Below, one piece after another: positions 25,946-34,072 of a stretch of 64,000 nucleotides of DNA. Each line of letters begins with the position of its first letter. The stretch's first letter is position 1. Location: NCBI RefSeq assembly GCF_900113835.1, contig NZ_FOQV01000017.1, forward strand, positions 1-64,000, in the 5' to 3' direction. The translations under genes were made by a program, and so were the position numbers. The notes beneath the pieces are model-generated. The model had not been told where the DNA came from and did no database searches. It saw only the letters and a list, made by a program, of their open reading frames with translations. This DNA is from Allobosea sp. OK403 (GTDB lineage: Bacteria; Pseudomonadota; Alphaproteobacteria; Rhizobiales; Beijerinckiaceae).

Positions 25946-26335
25946 ATGGCACCCTGGACTGTAATCGCCTCGTTGATTCTGGCGGCATGCCCCCTGTCAG
26001 CCGAAGCGGCTGGCGACCCTGCCGCAGGCGAAAAGATTTTCCTGAAATGCCGCGCCTGCCACCAGATCGGCGAAACCGCCAAGAACGCCGTCGGGCCGAA
26101 GCTGAACGGCCTATTCGGCCGGCCGGCCGGCTCGATCGAAGGCTACAGCTATTCGCCCGCCAACAAGAATTCCGGCATCACCTGGGACGAAGCGACGTTC
26201 CGCGACTACATCAGGGCGCCACAGGCGAAAGTCCCCGGCACCAAGATGGTGTTTCCGGGCCTCAAATCCGATCAGGAAATCGACGACGCCGTCGCCTTCC
26301 TCAAGCAATTTGACGCCGACGGAAAGAAAAAATAG
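25946..26335 (+). CDS. Class I cytochrome c (c550/c2-like)
   Basis: 129 aa. The second ATG is chosen because GGAGGAGG lies six bases before it; an ATG two codons earlier is only three bases from GGAGG. The signal peptide ends near AEA/AGD. Haem motif CRACH, then GPKLNGLFGRPAGS and the axial Met in PGTKMVFPGL, as in mitochondrial-type cytochrome c. It lies 440 bp before the oxidase operon and is a plausible electron donor to it. Confidence 0.9.
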   Translation: MAPWTVIASLILAACPLSAEAAGDPAAGEKIFLKCRACHQIGETAKNAVGPKLNGLFGRPAGSIEGYSYSPANKNSGITWDEATFRDYIRAPQAKVPGTKMVFPGLKSDQEIDDAVAFLKQFDADGKKK

Positions 26336-26773
26336 CCGGATCGCCGCGAGACTGCAGCATGGGAGCCGTCAGCATCCGCCTGACATCAATTGACAACCAT
26401 CGTAAGCAGGACGACAACATTGGATGACTATGGGATGAAGGCTTGAATGCCTTCTAGCCCTTTATCAGGGGTTTGCGCCAGATTCGGCGCATGGTCGTCA
26501 AGGCGAACCTGAGGTTCGGCGATGGCGGGAAGACAGAAACGCCTGAAACCTGCGAGCGCGCTCAGCCGAGCCTGCGCCCCACGGCTTTCATGTGCAGCCG
26601 CGCCTCAGCCCATCGATCGCTGCGTTTCCCATAGCAGGCCCGGACGCTTTCCGGGCCGTTTGCCCGTTTTCATACTGAACGAGACTTCGTCTTCGTAACG
26701 TCGCGGCGCAAGCTCCGGGCCGCGGCGCTCCTTGGTTCCTGTTCATCGCCACCCTGGGCAAGGATGACAGAGC
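26336..26773. other. Intergenic region before the oxidase operon
   Basis: No gene seen. The promoter of the oxidase operon should lie here; I cannot place it with confidence. Confidence 0.4.
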
Positions 26774-27625
26774 ATGGCTATCGCAGTCGCACTGGCTTTG
26801 GTGGTGATCGGCTCGGTGGTGTTTCACTTCCTGAGTCCGTGGTGGTGGACGCCTATCGCTTCGAACTGGCGCTATATCGACGACACCATCATCGTCACCT
26901 TCTGGATCACCGGCGCCGTCTTCGCGGCCGTCGTGCTGTTCATGGCCTATTGCGTCCTCCGGTTCCGCCATCGCGAGGGTAGCCGGGCCGCCTATGAGCC
27001 CGAGAACAAGCGGCTCGAATGGTGGCTCGCGATCGGCACCGGCGTTGGGGTCGCGGCCATGCTCGCGCCCGGTCTCGTGGTCTGGAGCCAGTTCGTGACG
27101 GTGCCGAAGGACGCCACCACCGTCGAGATCGTGGGCCAGCAATGGCAATGGAGCTACCGGCTTCCCGGCGCGGATGGCCGGCTCGGCGCGACCGACGTCG
27201 CCCATGTCAGCCCGGAGAATCCGCTGGGTCTCGACCCGAAGGACCCGCGCGGGCAGGACGACATCATCATCCAGGGCGATCAGCTCCATCTCCAGCTCGA
27301 CAAGCCGGTCAGGATGCTGCTCCGCTCGCTCGACGTCGTGCATGATTTCTACGTGCCGGAATTCCGCGCCAAGATGGACATGATCCCCGGCACCGTCACC
27401 TATTACTGGCTCACGCCGACACGGGCCGGGGTTTTTGAGGCGCTGTGCGCCGAACTCTGCAGCACCGGCCACAGCTTCATGCGCGGCGGCGTCGTGGTCG
27501 AGCCGGCGGGCGACTATCAGGCCTGGCTACAGCAACAAAAGACCTTCGCCCAGCTCCAGGCTCCGGCCAAGACGCAGGCGAGGAACCAAGACGCAGGCGA
27601 GGAACTCGGCGAGGCAACGCGGTGA
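26774..27625 (+). CDS. coxB: Cytochrome c oxidase subunit II
   Basis: 283 aa. Hydrophobic segments at ~3-22, 38-64 and 82-104 precede a periplasmic cupredoxin domain. The CuA ligands are present: His in VVHDFYVPEF and the set in CAELCSTGHSFM (Cys, Glu, Cys, His, Met). QQWQWSYRLPG is the usual Trp-rich electron entry patch. No fused cytochrome c domain follows, so this is aa3-type rather than caa3. It opens the operon II-I-III-III-IV. The basic Gln-rich tail (QAWLQQQKTFAQLQ) is unremarkable. Confidence 0.95.
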   Translation: MAIAVALALVVIGSVVFHFLSPWWWTPIASNWRYIDDTIIVTFWITGAVFAAVVLFMAYCVLRFRHREGSRAAYEPENKRLEWWLAIGTGVGVAAMLAPGLVVWSQFVTVPKDATTVEIVGQQWQWSYRLPGADGRLGATDVAHVSPENPLGLDPKDPRGQDDIIIQGDQLHLQLDKPVRMLLRSLDVVHDFYVPEFRAKMDMIPGTVTYYWLTPTRAGVFEALCAELCSTGHSFMRGGVVVEPAGDYQAWLQQQKTFAQLQAPAKTQARNQDAGEELGEATR

Positions 27626-27672
27626 GCCCGGCACCGGGCCGCCGCGTCTGAAATTGGGAGGGAGGGTGTCCT

Positions 27673-29433
27673 ATGGCGGATGTGACACACGGCACTCTGG
27701 AACCGCTGTCGGCCGGCGGCATCGACGATGTCGAGCTCTATCACCCGAAGAGCTGGATCACGAAATACGTCTTCTCCCAGGACGCCAAGGTGATCGCCAT
27801 TCAGTATTCCATGGTGGCGCTGGCGATCGGACTCGTCGCGCTGGTGCTGTCCTGGCTGATGCGCATGCAGCTCGCCTTTCCCGGCCTGCTCTCCTTTATC
27901 GACGCGGACCACTATTATCAGCTCATCACCATGCATGGGATGATCATGGTGATCTATCTGCTGACCGCCTTGTTTCTCGGCGGTTTCGGCAACTACCTGA
28001 TCCCGCTGATGCTCGGCGCGCGCGACATGGTGTTCCCTTATGTGAACATGCTGAGCTTCTGGATCTATTTCCTGGCCGTGCTGGTCCTCGTCGGCGGTTT
28101 CTTCGTGCCGGGCGGGCCGACGGGCGCGGGCTGGACGCTCTATCCGCCGCAGGCGATCCTCGCCAACACGCCGGGCCAGCAATGGGGCATCATCGTGCTG
28201 CTGGTCTCGCTGATGCTCTTCATCATCGGCTTCACCATGGGCGGGCTGAACTATGTCGTGACCGTGCTGCAGGGGCGCTGCAGGGGGATGACGCTGATGC
28301 GGATGCCGCTGACGATCTGGGGCATCTTCACCGCCACGATCATGGCGCTTCTGGCCTTCCCGGCGCTCTTCGTCGGCGCCGTGATGATGCTGCTCGACCG
28401 GCTGATCGGCACGAGCTTCTTCATGCCGGCCATCGCCGCGATGGGCGAGCAGCTGCCCTATAAAGGCGGCAGCCCGATCCTGTTCCAGCACCTGTTCTGG
28501 TTCTTCGGCCACCCGGAGGTCTACATCGTCGCGCTGCCGGCCTTCGGCATCGTCTCCGACCTGATCAGCACCCATGCGCGGAAGAACATCTTCGGCTATC
28601 GCATGATGGTCTGGGCGCTGGTCGCGATCGGGGCGCTGAGCTTCGTCGTCTGGGCGCACCACATGTATGTCAGCGGCATGCACCCCTCCTTCGGGTTCTT
28701 CTTCGCCACCACGACGCTGATCATCGCCATTCCGACCGCGATCAAGGTCTATAACTGGGTGCTGACGCTCTGGCGCGGCGACATCCATTTCACGCCGCCG
28801 ATGCTGTTCGCGCTCGGCTTCATCGTGACCTTCGTGAATGGCGGTCTGACCGGCCTGTTCCTCGGCAATGTCGTCGTCGATGTGCCGCTATCCGACACGA
28901 TGTTCGTCGTCGCGCATTTCCACATGGTGATGGGTGTCGCGCCGATCCTCGTGGTCTTCGGCGCGATCTACCACTGGTATCCGAAAGTCACCGGGCGGAT
29001 GCTTGATGACGCACTCGCGAAGCTGCATTTCTCGGTCACCTTCCTCGGCGCCTATCTGATCTTCTTCCCGATGCATTATATCGGGCTGATGGGCGTGCCG
29101 CGCCGCTATCATGAGATGGGCGAGATGGCGTTCGTCCCGCCATCGACCGCAACCCTGAATGCCTTCATCACGATCGTCGCCCTGATCGTCGGCGCGGCCC
29201 AGCTCGTCTTCCTGTTCAACCTCGTCTGGAGCGTCAGGCACGGCCGACCGGCCGGTGGCAACCCCTGGCGCGCGACCACGCTCGAATGGCAGACGCCGCA
29301 GACGCCGCCGGCCCATGGCAACTGGGGCCAGACCCTGCCCGTGGTTTATCGCTGGGCCTATGACTACAGCGTGCCTGGCGCCGCGCAAGATTTTCTGCCG
29401 CAGAACCAGCCTCCCGATCCACGGACCGCGTGA
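27673..29433 (+). CDS. coxA: Cytochrome c oxidase subunit I
   Basis: 586 aa, about 12-14 membrane helices. Haem a ligand His in ITMHGMIMV. CuB site in WFFGHPEVYIVALP (His, with the cross-linked Tyr and the D-channel Glu of A1-type oxidases) and in WAHHMYVSG (His-His). Haem a3 and a ligands in VAHFHMVMG. The D-channel Asp lies in LGARDMVFPYVN. All catalytic residues of an A-family proton-pumping oxidase are in place. GGAGGGAGG precedes the ATG region. Confidence 0.97.
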   Translation: MADVTHGTLEPLSAGGIDDVELYHPKSWITKYVFSQDAKVIAIQYSMVALAIGLVALVLSWLMRMQLAFPGLLSFIDADHYYQLITMHGMIMVIYLLTALFLGGFGNYLIPLMLGARDMVFPYVNMLSFWIYFLAVLVLVGGFFVPGGPTGAGWTLYPPQAILANTPGQQWGIIVLLVSLMLFIIGFTMGGLNYVVTVLQGRCRGMTLMRMPLTIWGIFTATIMALLAFPALFVGAVMMLLDRLIGTSFFMPAIAAMGEQLPYKGGSPILFQHLFWFFGHPEVYIVALPAFGIVSDLISTHARKNIFGYRMMVWALVAIGALSFVVWAHHMYVSGMHPSFGFFFATTTLIIAIPTAIKVYNWVLTLWRGDIHFTPPMLFALGFIVTFVNGGLTGLFLGNVVVDVPLSDTMFVVAHFHMVMGVAPILVVFGAIYHWYPKVTGRMLDDALAKLHFSVTFLGAYLIFFPMHYIGLMGVPRRYHEMGEMAFVPPSTATLNAFITIVALIVGAAQLVFLFNLVWSVRHGRPAGGNPWRATTLEWQTPQTPPAHGNWGQTLPVVYRWAYDYSVPGAAQDFLPQNQPPDPRTA

Positions 29434-29445
29434 GGAGGGGCCGAC

Positions 29446-30168
29446 ATGATCGTGATCGTCATCTTCATGGTCATCATGGCAGCGCTCGCCGGCTGGTGGC
29501 TGTCGGGCCAGGGTCTGGCCACCAAACCCTGGCTTGTGGTCGGCGTGATCGGCGATAGCGGGAGTGCGCGATCGTCACCGCGACGGATCGCGAAGGTCGG
29601 CCTCGGCGCCTTCCTGGTCGTCGCCGGCTCGCTGTTTTCACTTCTCGTCAGCGCCTATGCGATGCGCATGGGCATGCCGGACTGGGGTTCGCTGCCGATG
29701 CCGACCGTGTTGTGGTTCAGCACCGGGCTGCTGCTGCTGAGCAGCATCGTGCTGCACACGACGGTGATCGCGGCGCGCCGTGACGAGCTTGACGCCGTCC
29801 GTTCGGGCCTTCTCGCGACCGTGGCGACCTCGCTTGCCTTTCTTGCCTGCCAGGTGCTGGCATGGCGGGAACTTGCCGCCTCCGGCTATTTCAGCGCGGC
29901 CAACCCGGCCAGCGCCTTCTTCTATCTGGTCACGGCGCTTCACGGACTGCACATGCTGGGTGGGCTGGTGGTGCTGAACCGCACGGCCGTCACGGCATTC
30001 GCCCTGGCTGGGACGAGCCCGCCGCAAGCACTCGCTCGCTTGCGCCTCAGCGTCGAGCTCTGCACCAGCTATTGGCACTTCCTGCTCCTGGTCTGGCTCG
30101 TCCTGTTCAGCCTCCTGATGCGCTGGACCGACGATCTCATCGAGATCTGCAGGGGATTGCTGAGTTAG
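29446..30168 (+). CDS. Cytochrome c oxidase subunit III-family protein (first)
   Basis: 240 aa with about six to seven membrane helices. The C-terminal half has ALHGLHMLGGLVVL and CTSYWHFLLLVWLVLF, the His-rich and YWHF signatures of subunit III, but the N-terminal half is divergent and starts with an extra membrane anchor. It follows subunit I by 12 bp. Its TAG stop is the first triplet of a dispersed repeat. A second, more typical subunit III is the next gene. Confidence 0.85.
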   Translation: MIVIVIFMVIMAALAGWWLSGQGLATKPWLVVGVIGDSGSARSSPRRIAKVGLGAFLVVAGSLFSLLVSAYAMRMGMPDWGSLPMPTVLWFSTGLLLLSSIVLHTTVIAARRDELDAVRSGLLATVATSLAFLACQVLAWRELAASGYFSAANPASAFFYLVTALHGLHMLGGLVVLNRTAVTAFALAGTSPPQALARLRLSVELCTSYWHFLLLVWLVLFSLLMRWTDDLIEICRGLLS

Positions 30169-30268
30169 AGCGCTTTCGAGCGAAGTGGACACCGGTTTGC
30201 GGCAAGACAACGCGTTAAAACAATAAGTTTGAGCAATTGAACGATCCGACCTGATCGGACATTGCTCT
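30166..30268 (+). repeat. Dispersed palindromic repeat, copy 6, inside the oxidase operon
   Basis: Begins with the stop codon of the first subunit III (tagagcgctttcgagcgaag) and ends gctct shortly before the second. Contains caccggtttgcggcaag and an inner gatccgacctgatc dyad. Confidence 0.85.
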
Positions 30269-30292
30269 GGAGGCCCAAGCGAGGTTGCACCG

Positions 30293-31015
30293 ATGAATGA
30301 GGTCGCGCCAACCACCCTGAATGCCGAGATCGCCCCCTCCACCGGCCGGCACGGCTTCGTCGCGGACTGGTCGTCGGACCAGCGCGCGTTCAGGACCGTG
30401 TCCTGGGGCAAGGCCATGATGTGGGTGTTCCTGCTCAGCGACACCTTCGTCTTCAGCTGCTTCCTGATCGCCTATATGACGGCCAGAATGTCGACGACCG
30501 TGCCCTGGCCTATGCCCAGCGAGGTCTTCTCGCTGGAGGTTTCCGGCCACCATTTTCCGCTCCTCCTGATTGCGATCATGACCTTCGTCCTGATCAGCAG
30601 CAGCGGCACGATGGCGATGGCGGTCAATTTCGGCTACCGCCGCGACCGCCGCAAGACAGCTGTCCTGATGCTGGCGACCGCCCTGCTCGGCGCGGCCTTT
30701 GTCGGCATGCAGGCCTTCGAATGGACCAAGCTGATCTCGGAAGGGGTCCGTCCCTGGGGGAATCCCTGGGGCGCGGAGCAGTTCGGCGCAAGCTTCTTCA
30801 TGATCACCGGCTTCCACGGCACGCATGTCACGATCGGCGTGATCTTCCTCCTCATCATGGCCCGCAAGGTCTGGCGCGGCGATTTCGACGACGGGCGGCG
30901 CGGCTTTTTCACGAGCCGGAAGGGCAATTACGAAATCGTCGAGATCACCGGGCTCTACTGGCACTTCGTCGATCTCGTCTGGGTCTTCATCTTCGCGCTG
31001 TTCTATCTCTGGTGA
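30293..31015 (+). CDS. ctaE: Cytochrome c oxidase subunit III (second)
   Basis: 240 aa, five to seven membrane helices. Typical features are FHGTHVTIGVIFLL and ITGLYWHFVDLVWVFIF with the conserved Glu and His of subunit III. It also has MQAFEWTKLI, as in alphaproteobacterial homologues. Having two subunit III genes in a row with clearly different N-terminal halves is uncommon; such pairs occur in some soil-bacterial oxidase operons. Confidence 0.93.
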   Translation: MNEVAPTTLNAEIAPSTGRHGFVADWSSDQRAFRTVSWGKAMMWVFLLSDTFVFSCFLIAYMTARMSTTVPWPMPSEVFSLEVSGHHFPLLLIAIMTFVLISSSGTMAMAVNFGYRRDRRKTAVLMLATALLGAAFVGMQAFEWTKLISEGVRPWGNPWGAEQFGASFFMITGFHGTHVTIGVIFLLIMARKVWRGDFDDGRRGFFTSRKGNYEIVEITGLYWHFVDLVWVFIFALFYLW

Positions 31016-31026
31016 GAGAGGCCGCC

Positions 31027-31386
31027 ATGTCGCAACCGACAAGCCACGCCGACATTCAGCCTGCGACCGAGGGCAAGGGGCAGCACCACCCGATCCGGCT
31101 CTATCTCGTGGTCTGGGCCTGGCTGTTCATCCTCAGCACCTGCTCCTATCTGGTCGATTATTTCCAGCTCGCCGGCTATCTGCGCTGGTCGCTCATCCTG
31201 AGCTTCATGGCGCTGAAGGCCGGCCTGATCGTCGCCGTCTTCATGCACATGGCCTGGGAGCGATTGGCCTTCGTCTATGCGATCCTGCTGCCGCCGACGC
31301 TGCTGCTGGTCTTCGTCGGGATCATGATTTTCGAGTCGGACTACACCTTGCTGTCCCGGGTGACCTTCTTCTCGGCCGGTTCATGA
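31027..31386 (+). CDS. Cytochrome c oxidase subunit IV (prokaryotic type)
   Basis: 119 aa. Three hydrophobic segments: RLYLVVWAWLFILSTCSYLV, WSLILSFMALKAGLIVAVFM and VYAILLPPTLLLVFVGIMIF. FMALKAGLIVAVFMHM matches prokaryotic COX4 proteins. It starts 11 bp after the second subunit III and is the last gene of the operon. Confidence 0.87.
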   Translation: MSQPTSHADIQPATEGKGQHHPIRLYLVVWAWLFILSTCSYLVDYFQLAGYLRWSLILSFMALKAGLIVAVFMHMAWERLAFVYAILLPPTLLLVFVGIMIFESDYTLLSRVTFFSAGS

Positions 31387-31510
31387 GGTGATGATTCCGG
31401 AATCCGGCTCGGGATCTTGCCCTGGTCCCTGGACTTGTCCCTCCGGTCGACAGTTCAGGCCTGCGCGACCGCTTCACGTCTGGCCGGATCGTCTGAGTGA
31501 GGAGATACTG

Positions 31511-31915
31511 ATGCAGCTACCACATGGCGCCGTTGTCGCGCTGGTTGATGGGAAGCATTTCGAGCTTCACCGCAACACGGGTGACGAATCGAGCCCCGAA
31601 CTCGCGGCCCTGGTCTCTCCTGATCTGGACGAGAGCAACAAGCCCGGCGGAGCTGGTCGCGACTCCAGTTCCGCTAACCCGACAGGCCATCAGATCGACG
31701 AGGATGCTCACGCAGCCGCCGCAACGCAGTGGCTCAACCATCAGGTCCTCGGGCACAAGATCGAGAAGCTCGTGATCGTCGCTTCGCCTCGGACATTGGG
31801 CGAAATGCGTCGGCATTATCATAAGCAGCTTGAGGTCGCGCTTGTGGCGGATGTCTCGAAGGACCTGATCGGGAAAACTGGGCCGGAGCTGATCGCAGCA
31901 CTCCAAGCGGCATAA
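31511..31915 (+). CDS. Host-attachment-family protein (Host_attach), copy 3
   Basis: 134 aa, same layout as copy 1 (19593) at clearly lower but obvious identity, and near-identical to broken copy 2. Motifs: ALVDGKHFELHRNTGDE, GGAGRDSSSANPTGHQIDE, IEKLVIVASPRTLGEMR. The GAGGAG ribosome site is six bases before the ATG. No signal peptide. It follows the oxidase operon by 124 bp. Confidence 0.9.
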   Translation: MQLPHGAVVALVDGKHFELHRNTGDESSPELAALVSPDLDESNKPGGAGRDSSSANPTGHQIDEDAHAAAATQWLNHQVLGHKIEKLVIVASPRTLGEMRRHYHKQLEVALVADVSKDLIGKTGPELIAALQAA

Positions 31916-31921
31916 GCCAGC

Positions 31922-32025
31922 TAGAGCATTTCCGCGTTTCTTCGAATCGCGGAAATGCTCTAGCTCCTTGTTTTATCGCATTGTCTTCACGCGAACCGGT
32001 GTCCACTTCGCTCGAAAACGCTCTA
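31922..32025 (-). repeat. Dispersed palindromic repeat, copy 7
   Basis: Complete form: tagagcatttccgcgtttct ... with the inner stem gcatttccgcg / cgcggaaatgc, then ttcacgcgaaccggtgtcca and cgaaaacgctcta. Confidence 0.85.
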
Positions 32026-32133
32026 GCGGCGTCGGCGCGACCTCGCGGTCATGCCGACGCTACCCCGACGAGAGATATCGCGCTGAGCCCGCCCGATCGG
32101 CGAAACGGCGGCGTGAAGGCTGTGGCTGCAATG

Positions 32134-32355
32134 TCAGCGCCGCTCGGCCGGGCAGGTGCTGATACCAAGCAGCGTATAAGCTGGGCAGACGCGGAATAGC
32201 GCCGTGCCGAGCATGATCAACCCAGCCGCCGTCAACGCATATTTCCAGTTGCCCCAGCCTGCGAGCAAACCAGCAGCTTGCGGAATGAAAGCAGCCGCAA
32301 CCAGAACGACGCCCAGGCCAAAACGCAAAGCGCGATCATAGGCACCGACATTCAT
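32134..32355 (-). CDS. YgaP-like (DUF2892) small membrane protein
   Basis: 73 aa. The start at MNVGAYDRALRF has GGGAGA seven bases upstream; six codons before it are also open. Two hydrophobic segments (FGLGVVLVAAAFI and TAAGLIMLGTALF) with the ending CPAYTLLGIST are the signature of the DUF2892 family, found alone or fused to rhodanese in YgaP. The conserved Cys suggests sulfur handling, but the stand-alone form has no known role. A truncated copy is at 25492. Confidence 0.85.
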   Translation of the reverse strand: MNVGAYDRALRFGLGVVLVAAAFIPQAAGLLAGWGNWKYALTAAGLIMLGTALFRVCPAYTLLGISTCPAERR

Positions 32356-33486
32356 GATGTGATCTCCCGGCAAGGTGCATAATGCGCCAGCTCGAATGCA
32401 CCTTAGTCCGATGTTCCGCCCGGAGGATTGACCCAGCTCAACCTCGCTGACGACATCGAAGGGCTAGCCGCGTCTGACGTCTTCTGCATGTCGTTCAATC
32501 CCCAGTTGAACATCGAGGCGGCAAGGAAACCGGCGAAATGGCGTTGCGCGCGTGCGTGGTGAGAATGGCGCTCCGTCCCTCGCCTGGATTCGGAATCGCC
32601 ATCAGCTTTGCGTCGCCAGGAAGTAGAACGCGGTGAGGCCCGAGCCGACCGCACCATTGCTGGCAAAGACGCCGAGCATGACGAGGAAGAGTTGTGTCTG
32701 CTCGGCCTCGCCCGCCAGCATGCCACCCATGAAACCAATATCGAATGCGATCATGATAAGATAGGTCGCAGCGCCCAGCAGCGCACCCAGCGCCACGTGA
32801 AGAGGCACGGTCCGGAAACGGTCGGCGTTGCGGCGATCTGGCACTGGCCCGCTCCCTCACCCGAGTCATCTCCCTAATCCATCCGGGCAGCGAGTTGTTC
32901 CCGAGCGCTTCCTGGTTGGGACGCGCCGGGGCCAAGCCAGCAGGCTCCGCCAGCGGCATGGCGGCAAGAGAAGCGAGGGCGCCCTCATCCAGCAGCAGGC
33001 GTGGTGCATCCATCGTCGGCCCTGTCTGGGTTGCGCAAACTGACCTGCTCCATCGCCGTGCGTTTTGATGATCCGACCGAACCGTGCCCGTCGCCAGGAT
33101 ATCGGAAACGACAGACGAACTGCTTGGCGAGACGCGGGTATCAGCTCGAGGCTGGACGCGTTCGCGGCGTCTACGGTGACGGCTCCCGGGGCTTGCTCGT
33201 CAAGATCCTCTTGGCTGCCGGCAGCCACAGCAGGCCGCGGGCTGCGCCAGCCTTGTCGCCCTGTGGCCGCGGGGGGTTGTCGGCGATTGCCCGCATCAAT
33301 ATACGCCACGGCCGCGGCTGACACGCTTGGAACGCGTACCCCTCGCCTCGGGCGATGCTCCCTCACAACTCACCGGGCCACTGAGCAGGTGAACCGTGAG
33401 CCCGCCCATCAGCTGACGATGGTCGCCTCGATCTCAGCGGACCACCTCTTGACCCTTCGCGAGGGACTGTCGCGGCCCGTATTGCG
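32356..33486. other. Gene-poor region with one possible small membrane ORF
   Basis: Apart from the 80-codon frame at 32602-32844 I see no supported gene. Overlapping frames on both strands are Arg- or Pro-rich and look like shadows or decayed DNA. Confidence 0.4.
32602..32844 (-). CDS. Possible small two-helix membrane protein
   Basis: 80 aa from a GTG with a GGGAG-like site upstream. Two clear hydrophobic stretches (LHVALGALLGAATYLIMIAF and FLVMLGVFASNGAVGSGLTA) are separated by a short acidic loop (EAEQTQ). No family recognised. The amphipathic pattern is better than chance, but there is no other support. Confidence 0.4.
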   Translation of the reverse strand: MPDRRNADRFRTVPLHVALGALLGAATYLIMIAFDIGFMGGMLAGEAEQTQLFLVMLGVFASNGAVGSGLTAFYFLATQS

Positions 33487-33948
33487 CTATGAGCGCGTTG
33501 TCAGGGTCGAGAACTGATCGGTGTCATAGCGGCCTCGCAGCTCCGCAAGTGCCTCCGGCTTTGGGGCGCCTTGCGCCGCGAGTTTCGCAAGCTCTTCGAA
33601 ATAATGCTCGTGACCGGGTGGGGAGACGGTCATGAGCACGCGGGCCGGCTTCTCGCTGACATTGGTGATGTTGTGAGCCACGCCCGGCGGGATGAACAGG
33701 TAGGTCCCGGGTATCGCGCGGACCGGCTTTTCGCCCACCCACCACTCGCATTCCCCCTCCAGCATATAGAAGGTTTCCTCCTGCACGCGGTGGACATGGA
33801 GGCCGGTGGCAAATCCCGCCGGGATCGTCCAGTCGAACATACTCGTGTGTTTCGTGTCCTTGCCGGTGACGAGGAAGACCATCGGAAAGCCACGCAGCAT
33901 GACCCCCTCGTTCTGGCCGGGCATGCGAATAACGGGAGCAGGGCCCAT
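33487..33948 (-). CDS. Cupin-domain protein
   Basis: 153 aa. The start at MGPAPVIRMPG has GGAGG five bases upstream; two earlier Met codons have none. A single cupin barrel: motif 1 GLHVHRVQEETFYMLEGE carries the His-His-Glu metal ligands, motif 2 PGTYLFIPPGVAHNI the last His. Such proteins are small dioxygenases, isomerases or sensors. It is divergent from the CadC-like regulator, which may control it. Confidence 0.85.
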   Translation of the reverse strand: MGPAPVIRMPGQNEGVMLRGFPMVFLVTGKDTKHTSMFDWTIPAGFATGLHVHRVQEETFYMLEGECEWWVGEKPVRAIPGTYLFIPPGVAHNITNVSEKPARVLMTVSPPGHEHYFEELAKLAAQGAPKPEALAELRGRYDTDQFSTLTTRS

Positions 33949-34072
33949 GTGATCCTCCATCGTTGGTGCTGCTTTCGCACGCACCCGAGCAAAATGCCTT
34001 TGCCGTTACGGCAAGTCGTGAAACCGCTCCGAAATTGTTGCGAAATGATTGCGAAAGGTGTCACCGTCGGGA

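Larger units (their letters stand above)
31422..32327 (+). repeat. Segmental duplication, intact copy B
   Basis: 906-bp segment from tggtccctggacttgtccct to the first codons of the YgaP-like gene, near-identical to 24864-25685. It carries an intact host-attachment gene, a complete dispersed repeat, and most of the YgaP-like gene. Confidence 0.9.

Noticed and set aside
26588..27472. 294-codon minus-strand frame over coxB
   Set aside because: It is opposite a subunit II gene with intact copper ligands, so it is a shadow.
26774..27625. caa3-type oxidase with a cytochrome c fused to subunit II
   Set aside because: The subunit II protein ends after the CuA domain and has no CxxCH motif.
32866..33366. 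166-codon minus-strand frame in the gene-poor region
   Set aside because: Arg/Pro/Ser-rich, no start signal, overlapped by equally long frames on the other strand.
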